This document shows positions 8,658 to 17,145 of a stretch of 64,000 nt of DNA, piece after piece (the stretch's first letter is position 1; the number at the start of each line of letters is the position of its first letter). A program made the translations under genes and the position numbers. This DNA is from Pseudomonas sihuiensis (GTDB lineage: Bacteria > Pseudomonadota > Gammaproteobacteria > Pseudomonadales > Pseudomonadaceae): the NCBI RefSeq assembly GCF_900106015.1, contig NZ_LT629797.1, positions 1,736,001 to 1,800,000 on the forward strand. The letters are read 5' to 3'. The notes beneath the pieces are model-generated. The model saw only the letters and a list, made by a program, of their open reading frames with translations. It searched no databases and was not told the origin of the DNA.

Positions 8658-9011
8658 ATGGAACTTATATCGCCTGCAGATATGACAAAAAAAGAACGCG
8701 ATGAGTATGTTTTTTTGGCAAGCGTAAAGATTTGCCGAGGAGCTGGCGTAGATGTACCAGATGACCTTACCTCTAATTACATGCTCCTTTCTGAGAAACA
8801 GTCTGGGTATCAACATGATCTGCTTGATACCGTCTTTAACTGCCTGGCATTCATTCTTTTTCCGCAAGAGCTGGGTGATAAAGAAAGACTGGCAATGCAG
8901 GAGATGATGGCAATTGAATGCGAAGATGAAGAAGTAACTAACGCAATCGTTATGCAGCTTATCACTTACAGCAACTGTGCAATCATGGGTAAAGTCCCGA
9001 AATTCGAATAA
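8658..9011 (+). CDS. Hypothetical protein of the mobilization region
   Basis: The 117-residue acidic protein (MELISPADMTKKERDEYVFL...) has no motif I recognise. A GGAG at 8647-8650 gives a normal ribosome site. It follows the relaxase after a 157-base gap that contains a 12-mer copy right upstream of its start, so it probably has its own promoter. Codon use is AT-rich like the rest of the backbone. It could be a regulator or immunity-type protein, but nothing in the sequence decides. Confidence 0.55.
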   Translation: MELISPADMTKKERDEYVFLASVKICRGAGVDVPDDLTSNYMLLSEKQSGYQHDLLDTVFNCLAFILFPQELGDKERLAMQEMMAIECEDEEVTNAIVMQLITYSNCAIMGKVPKFE

Positions 9012-9033
9012 TCACGGTCGGACTCGAAAGTCC

Positions 9034-9180
9034 ATGAATAACAATTGCCAGCTCAGCGAAGAAGAAATCCTGGATCTACGCCGTGAAATGCGGGAAGATT
9101 TGGAAAATATTTTGTTTGAGTTCAAAAAGAAGGAGGCTCACGGGCTCCTTGTTGCCGAGATCGGCGCACCGAAAACGTGA
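9034..9180 (+). CDS. Small acidic hypothetical protein
   Basis: A 48-residue product (MNNNCQLSEEEILDLRREMREDLE...) is predicted mostly helical, with alternating charged residues that could form a short coiled coil. It begins 22 bases after the previous stop, so it is probably in the same transcript. An upstream in-frame ATG at 8977 overlaps the previous gene and lacks a ribosome site. No family is recognised. The existence of the gene is plausible but not certain. Confidence 0.4.
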   Translation: MNNNCQLSEEEILDLRREMREDLENILFEFKKKEAHGLLVAEIGAPKT

Positions 9181-9266
9181 AGGTCTATGGTCGGCGCTGA
9201 CACGAACAGTTTTTTGGGCGAGCCGGTGATCGAGCACTATTTCGGCGACGGGTTTCCGCAGACAAG

Positions 9267-9482
9267 TCAGTGGCTAGCGGCAGCGCAGGAACACCACTGA
9301 TCGTGAAAGGTGGCGAGCACTACAGTCATGGCATGATAGAGCTCTTCCCGGTCTACCTCCAGAGCTTCGACCCAAGATTGATCGATGCCCAGCACCCTCC
9401 CCATCTCGATCAGAAATAGCTCCTTGCGGGTCTGATTGCGCTTGCCGGCGTACTCGTGGTCGGTGGAGGTCAGCTGCTTCAT
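9267..9482 (-). pseudogene. IS5-family transposase N-terminal remnant
   Basis: The first 27 or so residues (MKQLTSTDHEYAGKRNQTRK followed by ELFLIEM) match the characteristic start of IS5-group transposases. After that the frame runs into unrelated sequence and stops with no DDE domain. It is therefore a decayed insertion-sequence fragment at the boundary between the mobilization region and the defence cargo. Confidence 0.65.
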
Positions 9483-9823
9483 TGGGCTACTTGGGTGTTA
9501 CCGCTAACAGAAAACTGCCCCCCCTGATGATTGAAAATTGCCCAAGGTCGATATGCCGATTTTGGACGAAAGGGCCTTGGTTCCATTGGAAGAAGGCGAC
9601 CGCCATATCCCGCTGGAAGTGATCGACACGGTGCCGGCAGCCGCTCCACCAGCCTGCCCAGCCGGCAAACCGCTATGGCTGCGTTTTCAACAGAATCGGC
9701 CAAATGCGGAGGCGGCGGATTTCGGCGGAAGTGGATACAACATCCAGTCACCACGCCCTATGACGAGATGGCATTATGGTGTCAGGCTAAAGGGGCTCGA
9801 TATTGCTGTCAGGGAGAGCATGG
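9483..9823. other. GC-rich gene-free junction, probable mobile-element debris
   Basis: Between the IS5 remnant and the ATPase gene, the sequence is GC-richer than the backbone. It includes a GGGGGGGCAGTTTTC block on the minus strand of the kind seen at insertion-sequence ends. Several short overlapping frames exist on both strands, but none has a ribosome site or recognisable motif. I read it as scar sequence where cargo joined the backbone. Confidence 0.4.
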
Positions 9824-12718
9824 ATGAGTCAGTACCTGTTGAGCTTCGCTAGGGAAAATCTTAATGATAAGCCAGACGCTTACCTGGCTTTGCTTTGGTG
9901 CATCTACCAAGTCAATGGCTCCAAGGGCCGATATTCTGAGCATATCAAAACGCATCTGAATGCAGCGTCCGAGCGCTTGCTTTCCACCGATTATCAAAGA
10001 CTCGCTCGCCGGATAAAGACCGTCCTTGATGCAAAGCCTGAATTAGACTGGGTTGCACCTTCGGGTCTTACACCCTTAGCCAGTTTGCAGGCCAAAAACT
10101 TCCGAGGATTTGGTGACCTCGGGGGCGACGACAAAGGGACGCTGCTGCGATTTAGTAAGAGCAAAAATATCTTCTACGCCCCGAATGGCGGCGGGAAGAC
10201 GTCCCTGTGCGAGGCGCTGGAGTACGGTACAACGGGACATATCAAAGAGGCAGAACGTCGCAAGACAAAGATTCGGGAATACATCAGACGAGGCTCGGCC
10301 AAGGAGAGCTTAACTCTGAGGGGGGCGAACAAGGCGAAAGTCGTACAAAGCATAACTTGGTCAAGCTGCTTCGTTGACCGCAACCGATTACAGGAATTCT
10401 CATTGCTGGGCTCCAAGGATACCGGTAGTGCAGAAAGCGATGTCCTTGCCACCCTGTTCGGACTCGAAGAGCTCCAGGAAGTCATCTCGCGCTTCGTCAG
10501 ACCGGAAAGCTTCAATTTGACTAGCTACCTGCGATCCGACAATGCGGTGGCTATGGCTACATTGGTGCAGCGACGGGACGTACTTATCGAGAAGCGTAGA
10601 GCGCTCTTCGAGGCAATCAATGACCTCAATTCAAGAGTTTGTCAGATGCTTGGCTTGGCATCCGGGCACCACCACGCAGTTAAGGCCAGATTTGTGCGCT
10701 TGGAAGTGCTCAGGGAACTGAAAGTAAAAGCAGCGGAAAGGCTCAAGAACTTAGAGAGTCCCGTCCCGTTCACCTTGAGGCGGTTGGCTCGGGTGGCATC
10801 CATCTCAACGCGCTTACTGGAGCGCAAAGCCAAAATCGAATCGGCACTCCTTAAAGATGCCTCAGCACTGAACTACAGGGCGGTATTTGAGGCCATACAG
10901 GCGATAGAGCGCGATGGTACTGAGGGCGTAGATGCTTGCCCCGCATGCACAACGCCGTTGCGCAGCGTTACCGAGAACCCATTCGAAAAGGCTCGACGAG
11001 AGCTCCAGGCCCTCAATAATCTAACCAAGTTGCAGGCTGCTAATCGACAGAATCAGGGTCGAGTCATCCAACTGGCCAACAGGATTACTGCCGGCGTACT
11101 CGGCGTGGATTCAAATACCAGGCAGGGCGTACCATGCATGGTCTCTCTCGAAGGGCTACGAGCAGCGACTACAGCCTTTCAAAACGCCATCACGAGGACG
11201 GATGCTGCGGTGCTAGTGTTGGAGGCTTTCAATGAGCTGATGGTAGGCAATGACGAACAGCTACGACGGTATGTCAGTGCGTGCGACCGTAAGCTCGCTG
11301 AAGTATCCCGAGCTGATGTCGCTGTAGCCGAACTTGATTCCGAGGTTAACGCCATCAAGCTAACCGAGGAGTCACTTCGAGTACTCTTCGATGAAAAAAA
11401 AGCAGCGCAAAGAGAGTTGGAGCCGACAGGTGCTCAAATGGCAGATCTTGCCTGTCAACGCGCTGAGCTTGCTACCAGTAATGCGGACAATGTGCATTTC
11501 AACTCATTCATCCATGCACTTCAGGTCGAATACGGAAACCTCTATCACGATCTGATTAGCTACAAGCTATCCCTTGAGAAAGCCCGTCTCTCAGGCATCG
11601 AGTCGAAAGCTGCCGAGTACTACAAAGCGATCAATAACCACGATGACGAGCACGAGCGTATTGATGCACTTTGCTTTGAAAAGATCAGCGACCGCTACCG
11701 GATAAAAATCTCCAATAGCGACGGGACGTCGATTGATGCTTTCTCGGTACTGAGTGAAGGCCATTTGCGAGCCCTGGGCCTCTCGCTTCTTTTGGCTGTT
11801 GCCGAGAAAAACAAATTTCCGCTGATAGTTTTCGACGATGTGGTCAACGCTATCGATAGCGACCACAGGTCGAACATCATCGACCTTATTTTTTCAGACC
11901 CTTACTTGTGCCGCACCCAGATGATCGTGACGACACACGACCGTCTTTTTTGGGAGCGCTTCTGCATCATCGCTGAACGGCACCGGCTGGCAGATCAACA
12001 CACAAGTAATGTGATGAGTTACACGAATAAGGGCATAGTTCTGGTAGATCACCCCGGGGGGTTTCAGGAAAAGGTCTACCGGGCGCTGGCGGTGTTCGAT
12101 ATAAGGCAAGCTCTGGTGTACTGCCGTATTTGGTTTGAATCGATGGTGGTGGAGTACTGCGTAGAAAGCGGTTTATCTGTAACGGCCAAATTTGGAAAAG
12201 CACAGCTCAAGCAGAACATGTACCTACAGCTCAGCCTCGAAGAAACGTTCAGACTTGTCGAACAGCGCCTCTCCTACGACCTTACTCACTTCAGCTTGAT
12301 TAAAAGCGATTTGGTGAATTGGCGCGGACAAAATCAGGAGCATCATGCGTTTGAAGAGGGCAGTCTTAACTTCGTCCATTCAAAAACCAGCAGAGAAGTC
12401 ATCAAGATCTATGACGCGCTCCGGCTTCTCCAGTGCCAGCTTTTCCCTCATGCAAAGAAAGCTTCTGGTGAGAAGCTTCTCATCGACATAAATCAGCGCA
12501 TAGAGCGTGGAAACCGGAAAATAGCGGGGCTCGGCGGTGCCCCTACTGAAGTACAACAGCAACATGCCCGATTACTACAGGAGCTGAAAGATCTTGCGGC
12601 AGAGGCCACTCAGGAGCTGCTATACATCGAACAATGCATTGCTACAAATCAGCCGGAGGATTCTGCATTAAATGCGAATGTGGAGCCGGCCATCGCCGGG
12701 CAAAGCGAGCCTGAGTAG
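9824..12718 (+). CDS. SMC/RecN-like ATPase, probable standalone defence protein
   Basis: The 964-residue protein carries an ABC-type ATPase split by a long insert: Walker A APNGGGKTS (about 119-127), signature LSEGHLRALG (643-652), Walker B LIVFDDV (667-673) and a switch histidine in TTHDR. The insert is rich in coiled-coil-like sequence and has a CPAC pair (372-375) resembling half of a Rad50 zinc hook. About 240 residues follow the ATPase head with no nuclease motif I can name. Start at 9824 is supported by AGGGAG seven bases upstream. It stands alone between debris and an AbrB-type gene. Overcoming-lysogeny, RloC or Zorya-type roles were considered; none is proved. Confidence 0.7.
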   Translation: MSQYLLSFARENLNDKPDAYLALLWCIYQVNGSKGRYSEHIKTHLNAASERLLSTDYQRLARRIKTVLDAKPELDWVAPSGLTPLASLQAKNFRGFGDLGGDDKGTLLRFSKSKNIFYAPNGGGKTSLCEALEYGTTGHIKEAERRKTKIREYIRRGSAKESLTLRGANKAKVVQSITWSSCFVDRNRLQEFSLLGSKDTGSAESDVLATLFGLEELQEVISRFVRPESFNLTSYLRSDNAVAMATLVQRRDVLIEKRRALFEAINDLNSRVCQMLGLASGHHHAVKARFVRLEVLRELKVKAAERLKNLESPVPFTLRRLARVASISTRLLERKAKIESALLKDASALNYRAVFEAIQAIERDGTEGVDACPACTTPLRSVTENPFEKARRELQALNNLTKLQAANRQNQGRVIQLANRITAGVLGVDSNTRQGVPCMVSLEGLRAATTAFQNAITRTDAAVLVLEAFNELMVGNDEQLRRYVSACDRKLAEVSRADVAVAELDSEVNAIKLTEESLRVLFDEKKAAQRELEPTGAQMADLACQRAELATSNADNVHFNSFIHALQVEYGNLYHDLISYKLSLEKARLSGIESKAAEYYKAINNHDDEHERIDALCFEKISDRYRIKISNSDGTSIDAFSVLSEGHLRALGLSLLLAVAEKNKFPLIVFDDVVNAIDSDHRSNIIDLIFSDPYLCRTQMIVTTHDRLFWERFCIIAERHRLADQHTSNVMSYTNKGIVLVDHPGGFQEKVYRALAVFDIRQALVYCRIWFESMVVEYCVESGLSVTAKFGKAQLKQNMYLQLSLEETFRLVEQRLSYDLTHFSLIKSDLVNWRGQNQEHHAFEEGSLNFVHSKTSREVIKIYDALRLLQCQLFPHAKKASGEKLLIDINQRIERGNRKIAGLGGAPTEVQQQHARLLQELKDLAAEATQELLYIEQCIATNQPEDSALNANVEPAIAGQSEPE

Positions 12719-13050
12719 CTCCCAAATATTGGTTTATCCGGGTTAAATCAAAACGCAATTAAGAGCTATTGTTCATATTTCTACGCCCAAACTGTATCGG
12801 GCAGAGATATCAGAGCTTTGTGAGTGTGGTGGTGCATTGCTCTGCGTTCGACGACCCCATTATGAGGTCGCTGCCAGATACACCGATGCATAAGGTGCTG
12901 ATGTGAACTTCTGCTTTTTGCCGCTTTTTGCCTGTCGCATCAGGGAGTCGGCCTGTCCTGTCTGTCACAATGTATGACCTCGGTTATTGGCCTGGCTCTG
13001 CTGGCTCAAGGTCGACCACATCGAAACGATCATGCAGTTGGAGAAATGAA
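12719..13050. other. Intergenic stretch, nothing recognised
   Basis: No gene with a ribosome site, no tRNA-like fold and no repeat was seen. It should hold the promoter of the AbrB-type gene that follows. Confidence 0.4.
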
Positions 13051-13272
13051 ATGGGCACCAAGCAAGTGACTATCGAGGATTGGGACGGCGATGGTGCTAT
13101 CCGCATTCCCGATGAAGCACTTCAAGAGCTCGGCATCGATGTCGGCGACACGCTCTATGTGATCGAGGAATACGTTGGCACTACCCGTTGCCTTGTGCTC
13201 AGCAAGACACCACGGATCCCAGATCGTACCGATGATCTGGTCGCCCAGTGGGATCGCAACAGAGACGAATAA
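13051..13272 (+). CDS. AbrB/MazE-type antitoxin-like DNA-binding protein
   Basis: The 73-residue protein has the swapped-hairpin AbrB pattern: TIEDWDGDGAIRIPDEALQE then LGIDVGDTLYVIEE. A GGAG at 13040-13043 fixes the ATG at 13051. Proteins like this are usually antitoxins that bind their own promoter. The usual partner, a MazF- or PIN-type toxin directly downstream, is absent: the next gene starts 455 bases on and is not a recognised toxin. It may be an orphan or a regulator of its neighbours. Confidence 0.75.
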   Translation: MGTKQVTIEDWDGDGAIRIPDEALQELGIDVGDTLYVIEEYVGTTRCLVLSKTPRIPDRTDDLVAQWDRNRDE

Positions 13273-13726
13273 CACGCTACAAATGCGGGTAGATACCATG
13301 TCAGCCCATGGCCCGTTTCTCCGGGCGGTCATAGGCTTTATTGATCGCTTAAGAGATGGCACCTCTACGGGCTCTTCAGCGGTGTTATCAGCGGCCAGGC
13401 GACTGCACAGCCGCAAGCTGAGGTGCGAACGACTACCCCGACATGGGCAATCTGAATAGCCCTGATCCGTCAAAACCGATGTACACGTCCTATAGAAGAC
13501 GATACCGGCCTCGGTAAGCGCCAGTTGCATCTACGTCGAGTAGGACATAACCTAAAAGCAGGTTTCGGAAGCCCCTGCCCTTCCCCTGCGCAAGATGCGC
13601 CACGGTGAATGCCTTCCTTTCTCCGCGTCAGCGGATCGCGTCAAACCATACAATGGGTCAATCCTTCGATCATTTGTATGTCTGGAACGGGGGAGCAGAT
13701 GTGCACCAGATCTGAGGAAACCTCGT
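13273..13726. other. Intergenic stretch, possible lost toxin gene
   Basis: The 454 bases after the AbrB-type gene contain only short unsupported frames on both strands. A toxin partner would be expected here, so decay is possible, but no toxin-like residues were recognised. Confidence 0.35.
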
Positions 13727-14608
13727 ATGGCCATATCTCGCAAACAAGTCCTTGAACTAGCCAAAATCCTGAATTCAACGACCAAAGCCCTTGGACAAAG
13801 CAGCAAGCTAGCTGCACATCAAGAAAAACTCAGTCATTTGCTGGGCTACCCTCATTGGAATGCTGCAAGTGCTGACCTTCCAGGCACAATCCCAGAGGAA
13901 ACTGCGGTAGCAATCGCCTTGCTGGAGATTTCTGGGCAGTCGCCAATGACCTTTCTCGCGCATGGGCGTGCTGCGCCATGGAATTTGCCATTGGTGGTTC
14001 GTGATTACCTTGTCGCCCAATCATTGAACCCTGACGGGTTTGGGGTTACCAGCTACACTAGGCCTGACCCTGTGGGGGAGCCGAAGCCTCGATTCCTAAC
14101 CACTCGCGTGATCAGCACTGTCGATGAGTACACCGAGCACAGAGAGCTGCTAGATCCCAACGACATCAGTTACTGCCACCAGAACCACACACCTATCGTG
14201 GTGACCTTCGCAGATCAGACAGGAAAATTTTCTTTCAAACTGACCATCTGGCTAGTCACTTTCTACGCCCTAAGTGATTCACCGATTTACTTCAACGGTG
14301 CCTCGCACAAACCTATGTACAACAGCATTGTTGAGACGATTACTGGGGTAGAGCCCGCCAATCGCAAAGGCTATTGCTTGGTTGAAAGTGATGATGCGCG
14401 GAATCCACATTCCCTTATAAAGTGCGATGAGCAGGGTAGAGAGATTGAGCACGTCAGAAACCTCCCGCCACTACCCGAGAGTGAGCTTTGGGCCGAACTC
14501 AAGGCCTACAATGACCAGCTGAGACTATCCCTCACGGACGCGGCAGAGATAGCGAAGGCTACGGTGGACATGTACGCCGAGTATGCAGGAGGAGAAACCT
14601 TCGACTGA
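13727..14608 (+). CDS. Hypothetical protein with plasmid-type N-terminal domain
   Basis: The 293-residue protein starts MAISRKQVLELAKILNSTTK. Its N-terminal 45 residues include LSHLLGYPHWNAASA, close to the short helical domain seen at the start of many plasmid-borne glyoxalase-superfamily-labelled proteins. The remainder (residues 60-293) has no motif I recognise. GAGG at 13714-13717 sets the start at 13727; an upstream extension is unsupported. It is followed at once by a strong terminator and reads as a single-gene unit in the cargo. Confidence 0.55.
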   Translation: MAISRKQVLELAKILNSTTKALGQSSKLAAHQEKLSHLLGYPHWNAASADLPGTIPEETAVAIALLEISGQSPMTFLAHGRAAPWNLPLVVRDYLVAQSLNPDGFGVTSYTRPDPVGEPKPRFLTTRVISTVDEYTEHRELLDPNDISYCHQNHTPIVVTFADQTGKFSFKLTIWLVTFYALSDSPIYFNGASHKPMYNSIVETITGVEPANRKGYCLVESDDARNPHSLIKCDEQGREIEHVRNLPPLPESELWAELKAYNDQLRLSLTDAAEIAKATVDMYAEYAGGETFD

Positions 14609-14620
14609 GGGTTAGAGGTG

Positions 14621-14648
14621 AAAAACCGCCTCCGTGGGCGGTTTTTTT
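14621..14648 (+). terminator. Rho-independent terminator
   Basis: AAAAACCGCC and GGCGGTTTTTTT flank the loop TCCGTG, just after the hypothetical gene ending at 14608. Confidence 0.9.
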
Positions 14649-15090
14649 GTCCTGCGGAAAGTCAGGCCAGGCGGGTGAGCCTATCGAATATGGCCACGGT
14701 CATGCCTCGGCAGCATATGGTGGCATGGCGCTAGCTCAATGGTATGCGTCCGGCGATCACGCCTTGCGTAGCGAAACCGGCTCCTGAACAACCCGGGCCT
14801 TGAACGGTTTGGGGTAAGAGCTTCGTTGGCGCATGGAAATCCCGGCGATAAGGGTTATCGCGTCCGCTTAAAAATACGCGGACACCATCGCCCCTAATAC
14901 TGGGATTAGGAAGGCGTGTTCGCCATCCGGTTACGCTCAATGATTTGCAGATCGCTCTACGCATAGGAACTGAGGGAAATCTCGGATTAGCCAGCCAATT
15001 GGTTTCTTGTAGGGCCCCGCTACGAGAGCGGCACGCGAAAATATGGCTTGCAAATGCGATGAACGAGCGCCCCCTCTGAATAAAAGACAC
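14649..15090. other. Gene-free stretch downstream of brxL
   Basis: Between two converging genes there is no supported frame. Small hairpins occur: GTCCGC/GCGGAC around 14869-14882 and CCTAAT/ATTAGG around 14892-14911. No U-tract follows either, so a brxL terminator is not obvious. It may be scar sequence at the edge of the BREX block. Confidence 0.35.
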
Positions 15091-17145
15091 TCAGCTCACA
15101 CCAAGCGCCTTGAACGCTGCATCCACAGGATCGCTATAGAAGCTGGTTTGGAACTTGGCGAACAGTTCACCGGGCACGGTTGGAATGTCCGTCACACTGG
15201 CCATAGGCAGGAGGATACGTTTCGCTCCCGCATCGAAAGCCACTTGCATGCATTCGGCCAGGTTTTCTACTGGCACCACATTTCCCCCAAGGCTCATGTC
15301 GCCAAGTACCACCATCTGCGCTTGCAGTGGCCGCTGCATCAATGCTGAGCAGTAAGCAACGAAGCCAGCGAGGGTCAGGGCTTTGGGAGCGCCCGTGTTG
15401 TGAAGCTCAACGGTATGCAGGTGGTAGTCATGGTCGCCCACCTTTGACGCTGCGCTCACCCGATTGATGTTGGCCTTGAAGTAGTCGAATGCGACCTTCA
15501 GGGCCTCTTTCGCTGATGAACTGCTTCCGAGGCCAGACATATTCAGCTTGCCGCTACCGCCAGTGATCTGGGTTTCCAAGCGGTAAAGTCCTAAGTGCCC
15601 ACTGGCACCGGTAGACACCAGGTGCATTGTTCCTGGCTTGCCCTGCCCCTCTGGGATCAGGCCGCCACCACCCTGCTCCGGCACGCTGATGAAAGTCTCC
15701 TCCAGGGTGTCGACGTCGATGTATGAGAAGTGCACATCGAAGAACTCCATCCCACCGATTTTCTTCAGCTGCTCCTTCACACGGCGACGGGTCTCCAAAG
15801 CGTACTCAAGGCAGCGGCGCACAGCTTCGCGGTCGTAGTCAGCGCTAGGATGCAGAAGCTTCAGAAGCCCCGATACAGTCCTGCGTACAGCAATGGTGTC
15901 ACGCTGATTTAGGTTGTTGCCCAGTTTGAAGAAACGGTCGATGGCATCGGCAAAGTTTCGTTTGCGCATCTCGCGCATGAACTCGGCCAGGTAATCGGTG
16001 ATCAGCCCGTAGCGATTAGTGAAAAACTCAGGGCGCATCTTCGGTACCTCCCAGCCAGGGATGTAGGCATGGAAACGGTCGAAAAACGCAGAGTCGATCA
16101 TCGCGCTTGGAAACGGTGCCAGTAGGTGACTGGTCTTGACCAAGGTGTCCACCGGTTGGTTGATGTTGCCGACAAACATCATGCTCGCAGACGCTGAGAT
16201 GGAGTCACGCCCACGGGCGAAGGAGCCCGAGGCCATGTAGTCCTTCATGATCTGGACGCCGTCCTTGTCCTTGAACGAGATGCCCGCCACCTCGTCGAAG
16301 GCCACCACATCCCACATCCCGACCAACCCGACTTGCCTGCGCGACATGTTGTAAAAGAGGTTGGCAACGGTGGTCTGCCCGCCGGAAACCAAGATGCTGT
16401 TCGGGCTGACCTCCTTGTAAATGTGGCTCTTACCTGTCCCTCGGGGGCCAAGCTCGCAGCAGTTGAAGTTGTTTTCGACGAAGGCAATCATCCGCGTCAG
16501 CAGATGCCATTTCGTGCGGTCATTGAAATGAGCTGGCTCCATGCCCGTTGAGCGCAGCAGCACATCAATCCACTCGCTTTCACTGAACGCCTTGCGCGCC
16601 TCAAGCAACGCGTCCATATCCATGTTCGGCATCTGGATGGGCTTGAGATCATGCACCGTGAAAGGCGAACCTTTGGCCCCTTCCTCGAAGAAGTAATTCA
16701 AGGTAACGATGCACCAGATCCCACCCGCAAGGAGCTTCTCAAACTCCTTGATGAAGCGGCTGGGGATTTCGGCATCTTTGACGCCCAGGTTCATAAATAG
16801 CGCCTGGTAGATATCCCTGCGCTCGTTCAGGCTTACAGAAACCTTGTCGATGATTTTGAAACTGCCGCGCTCGCGGATCTTCGACTTAACCTTTTCGGCC
16901 TCGTCGGGGCGAACGTAGTTTTCAGCAAGGATGCGCTTTACGGTTTCCAAGCCATCGGCAATGACCTCCTCGTTATCCGAGGCGCAGTACATGCCGAGCA
17001 GATACTCAAGCACGTACACCGGAACGTTGATGCCTTCCTTCAAACGCTTGGTCAGATCCTTGCGTACTACCTTGCCGGTGAAGAACCGGTTCAGCAAAGC
17101 GTCGAGATCCAGGTCAAGATTGCCGCTATCAGAAGTCAAAGTCAT
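15091..17145 (-). CDS. brxL: BrxL, BREX Lon-like AAA+ protein
   Basis: The 684-residue protein has Walker A GPRGTGKS (233-240) and Walker B VVAFDEV (280-286). Its C-terminal domain (about 540-684) carries a Lon-like GDMSLGGNV Ser region and DAGAKRILLP Lys region. BrxL is a core type I BREX component that assembles as a ring on DNA and is needed for phage restriction. The ATG at 17145 overlaps the end of pglZ by 17 bases; an upstream frame start at 17208 lies wholly inside pglZ. It is the last gene of the BREX operon. Residues for ATP binding and the Ser-Lys pair appear intact. Confidence 0.95.
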   Translation of the reverse strand: MTLTSDSGNLDLDLDALLNRFFTGKVVRKDLTKRLKEGINVPVYVLEYLLGMYCASDNEEVIADGLETVKRILAENYVRPDEAEKVKSKIRERGSFKIIDKVSVSLNERRDIYQALFMNLGVKDAEIPSRFIKEFEKLLAGGIWCIVTLNYFFEEGAKGSPFTVHDLKPIQMPNMDMDALLEARKAFSESEWIDVLLRSTGMEPAHFNDRTKWHLLTRMIAFVENNFNCCELGPRGTGKSHIYKEVSPNSILVSGGQTTVANLFYNMSRRQVGLVGMWDVVAFDEVAGISFKDKDGVQIMKDYMASGSFARGRDSISASASMMFVGNINQPVDTLVKTSHLLAPFPSAMIDSAFFDRFHAYIPGWEVPKMRPEFFTNRYGLITDYLAEFMREMRKRNFADAIDRFFKLGNNLNQRDTIAVRRTVSGLLKLLHPSADYDREAVRRCLEYALETRRRVKEQLKKIGGMEFFDVHFSYIDVDTLEETFISVPEQGGGGLIPEGQGKPGTMHLVSTGASGHLGLYRLETQITGGSGKLNMSGLGSSSSAKEALKVAFDYFKANINRVSAASKVGDHDYHLHTVELHNTGAPKALTLAGFVAYCSALMQRPLQAQMVVLGDMSLGGNVVPVENLAECMQVAFDAGAKRILLPMASVTDIPTVPGELFAKFQTSFYSDPVDAAFKALGVS

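Noticed and set aside
9479..9852. Overlapping frames of about 90-104 codons on both strands
   Set aside because: There is no ribosome site or motif; they overlap each other and look like GC-rich debris.
13051..13272. Complete toxin-antitoxin operon with the AbrB-type gene
   Set aside because: No MazF-, PIN- or other toxin-like frame follows within 450 bases.
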